DNA from: Fusobacteriaceae bacterium
GTDB lineage: Bacteria; Fusobacteriota; Fusobacteriia; Fusobacteriales; Fusobacteriaceae
DNA: 11,382 nucleotides
Assembly: GCA_030625925.1 (NCBI GenBank)
Contig: DAOUPY010000020.1
Span: forward strand, 1-11,382
Reading direction: 5' to 3'
Below are positions 6,437 through 11,382 of this stretch, one piece after another (positions within the stretch are counted from its first letter, which is position 1; every line of letters begins with the position of its first letter). The notes beneath the pieces were generated by a model. That model was not told where the DNA came from, did not search any database, and saw only the letters and a list, made by a program, of their open reading frames with translations. A program made the position numbers and the translations under genes.

Positions 6437-7894
6437 ATGAATATTAAAAATAAAAAGTGGACAGAGGAAGAATTTTTTAAAGTAAGAGAGGAAGTTTTAA
6501 AGCAATGGCCTACAGGTGAACAGGTAGACTTAGCTGAAGGTGTTAAATACCTAAAAGCGTTACCTGATAGTAAGAACTTCGCTAAAAAATTATGGACAGC
6601 TAAGCAAGAAGGAAAAACATTGGCACAACCAAGAGCCGGTGTAGCATTATTAAATGAACATATAGAGTTATTAAACTTTTTATCAAAAGAAGGTGGAGCA
6701 GATTTATTACCATCAACTATAGATTCATACACTAGATTAAATAGATATGAAGAGTGTGAAAAAGGAATTAAAGAATCAGAAAAAGCAGGAAGATCATTAT
6801 TAAATGGTTTCCCAGGTGTAAACTATGGTGTTGTAGGTTGTAAGAGAGTATTAGAATCTGTAGACAAGCCTTTACAAGTAAGACACGGAACTCCTGATGC
6901 AAGATTATTAGCTGAGATCACAATGTGTTCAGGATGGACTTCATATGAAGGTGGAGGAATCTCATATAACTTACCATATGCTAAATCGGTATCTATGGAA
7001 AGAACAATAAGAGACTGGCAATATATAGATAGATTAGTAGGATGGTACGAAGAGCAAGGAGTTTCTATCAATAGAGAACCTTACGGACCATTAACAGGAA
7101 CATTAGTTCCAGTATCAATATCAAATGCAGTACAATTAATAGAGTGTCTATTAGCAGCAGAGCAAGGAGTTAAGAGTATCACTTTAGGATACGGACAATG
7201 TGGAAACTTAGTTCAAGACGTAGCCGCTATAAGAACATTACAGGAGTTAGCTGAAGAATACTGTGAAAAGTTAGGATATGAAAATATGCAATTAACTACA
7301 GTTTTCCATCAATGGATGGGAGGATTCCCAGAAGATGAATCTAAAGCTTATGGTGTAATCTCAAACGGAGCATGTGCAGCTAGATTATCAGGGGCAACTA
7401 AAGTAATCGTAAAGACTACTCATGAAGCTATTGGAATCCCTACAAAAGAAGCTAATGCTAATGCTATAAAAGCAACTAAGATGGTATTAAACTTATTAGA
7501 CGGGCAGACATTACCTGATTCAGAAGAATTAGATAAAGAGATTGCGCAAATAAAAGCAGAGATCAAGTGTATCATGGACAAGGTATATGACCTTGGAAAT
7601 GGAGATTTAGCTCTTGGTACAATTGAAGCAGTTAAGCAAGGTGTAATTGATATTCCATTCGCACCAGCAAATGTAAACTTAGGGAAGATGTTACCGGCAA
7701 GAGACAACATAGGTAGAATTAGATATTTAGAGTGTGGGAACCTTCCATTCACAGATGAGATCAAAGAGTTCAATAGAGCTGAATTACAAAAAAGAGCTGA
7801 TTTTGAAGGTAGAGAGATTGGTTTCCAAATGACAGTAGATGATATATTTGCAGTAGGAAGAGGAAACTTAATCGGAAGACCAGAAAAAAAGTAA
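6437..7894 (+). CDS. glmE: Glutamate mutase epsilon (E) subunit
   Basis: This 485-residue catalytic TIM-barrel subunit of glutamate mutase (EC 5.4.99.1) rearranges the L-glutamate carbon skeleton by a radical route in the dimer interface with GlmS. The substrate arginines known from the Clostridium cochlearium enzyme fall at the same numbers: R66, R100 and R149. E171, Y177 and Y181 also coincide, in [14 protein letters not shown], as do K326 and E330 in V-K-T-T-H-E. Length (clostridial 483) and start are therefore secure. The Shine-Dalgarno AGGAGG at 6421-6426 overlaps the glmL stop. Codon use is strongly biased (TTA, GGA, AGA, with many ATC and AAC), as expected of an abundant fermentation enzyme. 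A hairpin follows at 7936-7964 before gltS. Confidence 0.98.
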   Translation: MNIKNKKWTEEEFFKVREEVLKQWPTGEQVDLAEGVKYLKALPDSKNFAKKLWTAKQEGKTLAQPRAGVALLNEHIELLNFLSKEGGADLLPSTIDSYTRLNRYEECEKGIKESEKAGRSLLNGFPGVNYGVVGCKRVLESVDKPLQVRHGTPDARLLAEITMCSGWTSYEGGGISYNLPYAKSVSMERTIRDWQYIDRLVGWYEEQGVSINREPYGPLTGTLVPVSISNAVQLIECLLAAEQGVKSITLGYGQCGNLVQDVAAIRTLQELAEEYCEKLGYENMQLTTVFHQWMGGFPEDESKAYGVISNGACAARLSGATKVIVKTTHEAIGIPTKEANANAIKATKMVLNLLDGQTLPDSEELDKEIAQIKAEIKCIMDKVYDLGNGDLALGTIEAVKQGVIDIPFAPANVNLGKMLPARDNIGRIRYLECGNLPFTDEIKEFNRAELQKRADFEGREIGFQMTVDDIFAVGRGNLIGRPEKK

Positions 7895-7935
7895 TAATAA
7901 TAGAAAAAATATGAAAAATTAGGTAAGTTTTTAAT

Positions 7936-7964
7936 GAAAAGGTAGATTTATAATCTGCCTTTTC
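7936..7964 (+). terminator. Intercistronic hairpin between glmE and gltS
   Basis: GAAAAGGTAGATT (7936-7948) pairs with AATCTGCCTTTTC (7952-7964) over 13 positions, including one G-T(U) pair, around a 3-base loop. The tail is CTTGAAAAA, not a T-run, so termination would be partial at best. It may stabilise the 3' end of the glmS-glmL-glmE message or reduce read-through into gltS. Confidence 0.5.
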
Positions 7965-8032
7965 TTGAAAAAAAAGAGAGGGAGAGAAGAGGCACAAAAA
8001 TACATAAATATGTATACTTAAAAGGGGGCAAA

Positions 8033-9229
8033 ATGCAAGTTTTTCAAATGGATCACATATCCACACTGTTTATGGCAATCATTGTATTATTAGTAGGTAG
8101 GTTCGTAAGAAGTAAAGTAGGAGTATTGAGAAGATTCTTTATACCGGTACCAGTTATTGGAGGAGTTATCTTCGCAATATTGACTCTGATAGGTCACTAT
8201 ACAAATACTTTTGAGTTTAGTTTTGACGGGACATTGAAGAGTTTATTTATGATAGCATTCTTCACAACTATTGGATTTATGGCTAGTTTAAAACTCTTAG
8301 CCAAGGGTGGAGTACAAGTTGTAATATTCTTAGTAGCAGCAACAGTTTTAGTAATTCTTCAAGATATAGTTGGAATATCACTAGCTAAAGTATTCGGATT
8401 ACCTCCATTATTTGGACTAGCCGCAGGATCTATACCACTTACTGGTGGACATGGAACTTCAGGTGCATTCGGACCATTATTAGAGCAGGCAGGAGCAGCA
8501 GGAGCTACAGCAGTTGCAATAGCATCAGCTACATATGGTTTAGTTGCAGGTTGTCTAATTGGTGGACCAATTGGTAAAAAACTTATGACTAAGTTTAACT
8601 TGAAGCCAAATGAAGAAGAGTTAAAAGAAGAACATGCTGATATTACAAATGAAGATCAATCAGTAGAAGTTACTGAGCATACATTCTTCAATGCAGCAAC
8701 AGTTATCATTTTATCTATGGGAATAGGATCAGTATTAGTAGGATGGTTAAAGACTGTCGGAATTACTTTACCTATCTATATCGGTCCAATGTTAGTAGCA
8801 GCAGTTATTAGAAACATATCTGACTCGATGAAGAAAGAATTAAATCATAAAGAAATTACGATTATCGGAAATACTTCTCTATCATTATTCTTAGCTATGG
8901 CACTTATGTCTATGAGACTATGGGATCTAGCAGCATTAGCAGTACCATTAGTAACTATATTATTGGTGCAGACTGTATTAATGGCATCATTTGCATACTT
9001 CGTTACATTTAATGTAATGGGTAGAGACTATGACGCAGCAGTAATGGCTTGTGGTCATTGTGGATTTGGAATGGGAGCTACACCAAATGCCATCGCAAAC
9101 ATGGAATCATTTACAGCAGCAAACTATCCATCATTTAAGGCATTCTTCGTAATACCTTTAGTAGGAGCATTATTTATTGACTTTGCCAATGCGTCAATAA
9201 TTACTTTCTTCATGAATATGTTTGGATAA
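8033..9229 (+). CDS. gltS: Sodium/glutamate symporter GltS
   Basis: This 398-residue inner-membrane transporter of the ESS family (GltS type) takes up glutamate with Na+. It is hydrophobic throughout, except for a charged linker at about 186-215 that separates two similar halves. Each half carries a glycine-rich motif expected in a re-entrant loop: P-L-T-G-G-H-G-T-S-G-A-F-G-P at 135-148, and G-H-C-G-F-G-M-G-A-T-P-N-A-I-A-N-M at 341-357. Length matches the family (about 400). The ATG at 8033 follows GGGGG at 8024-8028 with rather short spacing. An internal ATG at codon 6 has no site of its own. Its position right after glutamate mutase points to supply of the fermentation substrate. Several Fusobacteria and Clostridia couple this pathway to Na+ gradients, so Na+ symport fits. 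Confidence 0.95.
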   Translation: MQVFQMDHISTLFMAIIVLLVGRFVRSKVGVLRRFFIPVPVIGGVIFAILTLIGHYTNTFEFSFDGTLKSLFMIAFFTTIGFMASLKLLAKGGVQVVIFLVAATVLVILQDIVGISLAKVFGLPPLFGLAAGSIPLTGGHGTSGAFGPLLEQAGAAGATAVAIASATYGLVAGCLIGGPIGKKLMTKFNLKPNEEELKEEHADITNEDQSVEVTEHTFFNAATVIILSMGIGSVLVGWLKTVGITLPIYIGPMLVAAVIRNISDSMKKELNHKEITIIGNTSLSLFLAMALMSMRLWDLAALAVPLVTILLVQTVLMASFAYFVTFNVMGRDYDAAVMACGHCGFGMGATPNAIANMESFTAANYPSFKAFFVIPLVGALFIDFANASIITFFMNMFG

Positions 9230-9255
9230 ACCTATTAAAATTTTATTAAAAATAG

Positions 9256-9282
9256 TATAATTTTATAAACAATAAAATTATA
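9256..9282. repeat. Perfect AT-only inverted repeat before murI
   Basis: TATAATTTTAT (9256-9266) and ATAAAATTATA (9272-9282) are perfect 11-bp reverse complements around AAACA. The arms contain no G or C, and no T-run follows. TATAAT at 9256-9261 could serve as a -10 for murI, but I see no good -35. An mRNA hairpin 7 bases before the Shine-Dalgarno site could also tune translation. Confidence 0.5.
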
Positions 9283-9303
9283 GTTATTTAGGAGATAGAG
9301 TTT

Positions 9304-10098
9304 ATGATAGAGAGAAGACCAGTAGGTATATTTGATTCAGGGGTAGGAGGATTGACTGTTTTAAAAGAAATAGAAAAAATCTTACCCTCTGAAGATTTAA
9401 TATATTTTGGAGATAATTTAAGAGCACCCTATGGCTCTAGGGATTCAAAAGAAGTTGCCGAATTTTGCTTGAGAATAGGAAAATTTTTAGAAGAAATAGG
9501 GAGTAAACTTTTAGTGATAGCCTGTAATACAGCTACCATAGCAGCTTTGAAGGAATTGCAAGAAAAATTATCGATTCCTGTAATAGGAGTTATAAATCCA
9601 GGTGCAAGAGAAGCACTTAAGGTGACCAAAAACAATAAAGTAGGGGTACTATCGACCCCCCTTACAGCTAAATTAAATGCCTATAGAGATGAGATTAAAA
9701 AAATGAATGAAAGTGTTGAAGTTCATCAGGTAGGATGTAAACCAATTGTCCAGATGATAGAGTCTGGCTGGGAAGATACACCAGAGAATCGTGCTATAAT
9801 TAAATATTATGTAGATAAATTGCCCAAGGATACAGATGTAGTTGTATTTGGTTGTACCCATTTTCCTATTATAAAAGAATATTTTATGAAGGAATTAAAA
9901 GGGAAAGTGATAGTAGATCCAGCCAAGGAGACTGCATTAGAAGTGAAGAAAATTTTGAAAGAGTTAGATCTCCTAAATAAGGGAGAAAAAAATGGAAAAG
10001 TTTCTTTTTACACCTCGGGCAGCATCAGTAAATTTAAAAAATTAGCAGAAAAAATATTGGGGAGACCCATAGAAACAATCAAACAGGCATTAAATTAA
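9304..10098 (+). CDS. murI: Glutamate racemase
   Basis: This 264-residue cytoplasmic, cofactor-independent racemase interconverts L- and D-glutamate. The two catalytic cysteines are present: C74 in I-A-C-N-T-A-T and C184 in G-C-T-H-F-P. The supporting D11-S12 in G-I-F-D-S-G-V-G-G and H186 are also present. Length is normal (about 255-285). AGGAG at 9290-9294 precedes the ATG. The usual role is D-glutamate supply for peptidoglycan. Lying inside the glm-mal operon, it could also feed D-glutamate into fermentation, but that is inference. Codon use differs visibly from its neighbours (more ATA, TTG, GGG and CCC, fewer ATC and AAC), suggesting a lower expression level or a later arrival in the operon. 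Confidence 0.95.
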   Translation: MIERRPVGIFDSGVGGLTVLKEIEKILPSEDLIYFGDNLRAPYGSRDSKEVAEFCLRIGKFLEEIGSKLLVIACNTATIAALKELQEKLSIPVIGVINPGAREALKVTKNNKVGVLSTPLTAKLNAYRDEIKKMNESVEVHQVGCKPIVQMIESGWEDTPENRAIIKYYVDKLPKDTDVVVFGCTHFPIIKEYFMKELKGKVIVDPAKETALEVKKILKELDLLNKGEKNGKVSFYTSGSISKFKKLAEKILGRPIETIKQALN

Positions 10099-10128
10099 AT
10101 TAATCGAATATAAAAGGAGATGTATCAC

Positions 10129-11370
10129 ATGAAAATTATTGATATCATTTGTTCAGCAGGAAAAACAGGATTTTATTTTGACGACCAAAGAGCTATAAAA
10201 GCAGGAGCAGGTCACGATGGATTTGACTACGTAGGAGAAGCAGTTACTGAAGGATTCACAAGAATCAGACAGGCAGGAGAATCTATCTCTGTAATGTTTA
10301 TCTTAGAAGACGGTCAAGTAGCTAATGGAGATTGTGCAGCAGTACAATATTCTGGTGCAGGTGGAAGAGATCCATTATTCTTAGCATCTGATTTTATCCC
10401 AGTTATCAAAAACGAAATAGCTCCAAAATTAATTGGAAGAGATATAAATGAATTTAGATCATTAGCTGAAGAGATAGATACAATGGAATTAAATGGAAAG
10501 AGATTACACACAGCTATCAGATACGGATTAACTCAAACTATCTTAGATGCAGCAGCTAAAGCAAACAAGATGACTATGGCAGAAGTAATCAAAAAAGAAT
10601 ATGCAACTGACGTAACAATCAAAAGATTACCATTATTCACTCAATCTGGAGACGACAGAAAGAACAATGCAGACAAGATGATCATCAAAGGTGCAGACAT
10701 CATGCCGCATGCATTAATCAACCATGTTGAAACTAAATTAGGTAAAGATGGATCTATCTTAAGAGACTACGTAAAATGGTTAAGCGATAGAGTATTAAAA
10801 TTAAGAGAATCTGAAGATTATATGCCTATATTCCACATCGATGTATATGGAACAATGGGAGTAGCATTTGACCAGGATATCACAAAGCAAGCTGACTTAT
10901 TAGCTGAATTAGAAGAAGCTGCAAAGCCATTCCACCTAAGAATCGAAGGTCCTATGGATTTAGAAGAAAGAGAAGGAACAGTAGCTGCATTAGCTGCATT
11001 AACTGCTGAAGTAGACAGAAGAGGAATTAATGTAGAATTAGTTGCTGACGAATGGTGTAACACATTAGAGGATATTAAATTATTCGCTGATAGAAAAGCA
11101 GGACATGTAGTACAAATTAAAACTCCAGATTTAGGAGGAGTAAACAATATAGCAGAGGCAGTTTTATACTGTAATGAAAAAGGAATCGGTTCTTATGTTG
11201 GTGGAACTTGTAACGAAACTAACAGATCAGCTGAAGTAACTACAAACATAGCAATGGCTTGTGGAGCATTACAAGTATTAGCTAAACCAGGAATGGGTGT
11301 AGACGAAGGTATCATGATCGTTGGAAACGAAATGAACAGAGTAGAAGCATTAGTAAATAGCAGAAAATAA
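10129..11370 (+). CDS. mal: Methylaspartate ammonia-lyase (3-methylaspartase)
   Basis: This 413-residue enolase-superfamily enzyme (EC 4.3.1.2) removes ammonia from (2S,3S)-3-methylaspartate to give mesaconate, the second step of the pathway. Every active-site residue I recall for the clostridial enzyme lands on its known number: Q73, Q172, H194, the Mg2+ ligands D238, E273 and D307, Q329, the catalytic base K331 in V-Q-I-K-T, and T360-C361. The length also equals the Clostridium tetanomorphum enzyme (413). The ATG at 10129 is preferred over the in-frame ATG at 10120, because the latter overlaps the Shine-Dalgarno AAGGAG (10114-10119), which is spaced 9 bases from 10129. It follows murI by 30 bases and is the last gene visible. 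Codon bias is strong, like that of glmE. Confidence 0.98.
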   Translation: MKIIDIICSAGKTGFYFDDQRAIKAGAGHDGFDYVGEAVTEGFTRIRQAGESISVMFILEDGQVANGDCAAVQYSGAGGRDPLFLASDFIPVIKNEIAPKLIGRDINEFRSLAEEIDTMELNGKRLHTAIRYGLTQTILDAAAKANKMTMAEVIKKEYATDVTIKRLPLFTQSGDDRKNNADKMIIKGADIMPHALINHVETKLGKDGSILRDYVKWLSDRVLKLRESEDYMPIFHIDVYGTMGVAFDQDITKQADLLAELEEAAKPFHLRIEGPMDLEEREGTVAALAALTAEVDRRGINVELVADEWCNTLEDIKLFADRKAGHVVQIKTPDLGGVNNIAEAVLYCNEKGIGSYVGGTCNETNRSAEVTTNIAMACGALQVLAKPGMGVDEGIMIVGNEMNRVEALVNSRK

Positions 11371-11382
11371 TTAAAAGTTTTA

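Noticed and set aside
1..11382. CRISPR arrays, tRNA or rRNA genes
   Set aside because: I saw no regularly spaced repeats, no tRNA cloverleaf motifs and no rRNA sequence.

Overview
The window is AT-rich DNA from a strictly fermentative anaerobe. Arginine is mostly AGA, leucine mostly TTA, and Shine-Dalgarno sites are strong (GGAGG type). The main content is a methylaspartate-pathway glutamate fermentation operon. Such operons are known from Fusobacteriota and Clostridia. I lean towards Fusobacteriota (Ilyobacter/Propionigenium/Fusobacterium-like), but that is inference from composition and gene content, not a search.

Layout. (1) 34-957, minus strand: cysteine synthase. (2) 958-2751: an accessory-looking stretch holding one regulator gene (1528-2361), predicted to be two ribbon-helix-helix domains followed by a WYL domain and its C-terminal extension. 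On both sides lie gene-free, partly palindromic repeats (about 1185-1415 and 2400-2655) that share ACACAGATTAA-type modules. (3) 2752-3240, minus strand: a long-chain flavodoxin with a clear terminator. (4) 3507-4187, plus strand: a 226-residue protein that I read as a shortened, divergent chorismate synthase homologue lacking every catalytic and flavin-binding motif I can place. The flavodoxin/CS-like intergenic region carries a strong dyad. (5) 4384-4481: a hairpin terminator followed directly by a good sigma70-type promoter. (6) 4540-11370: glmS-glmL-glmE-gltS-murI-mal, all on the plus strand with short gaps.

How the genes work together. GltS imports glutamate with Na+. MurI interconverts D- and L-glutamate. 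GlmS and GlmE form adenosylcobalamin-dependent glutamate mutase, which gives (2S,3S)-3-methylaspartate, and GlmL is the ASKHA-family partner presumed to maintain the mutase. Methylaspartate ammonia-lyase then releases ammonia and mesaconate. The later steps (mesaconase, citramalate lyase) are not in the window. In GlmE and Mal the active-site residues fall at the same residue numbers I recall for the clostridial enzymes, so those calls are very secure.

The least explained parts are the degenerate chorismate synthase-like gene, the RHH-RHH-WYL regulator inside its repeat frame, and the presence of a racemase within the glutamate fermentation operon.
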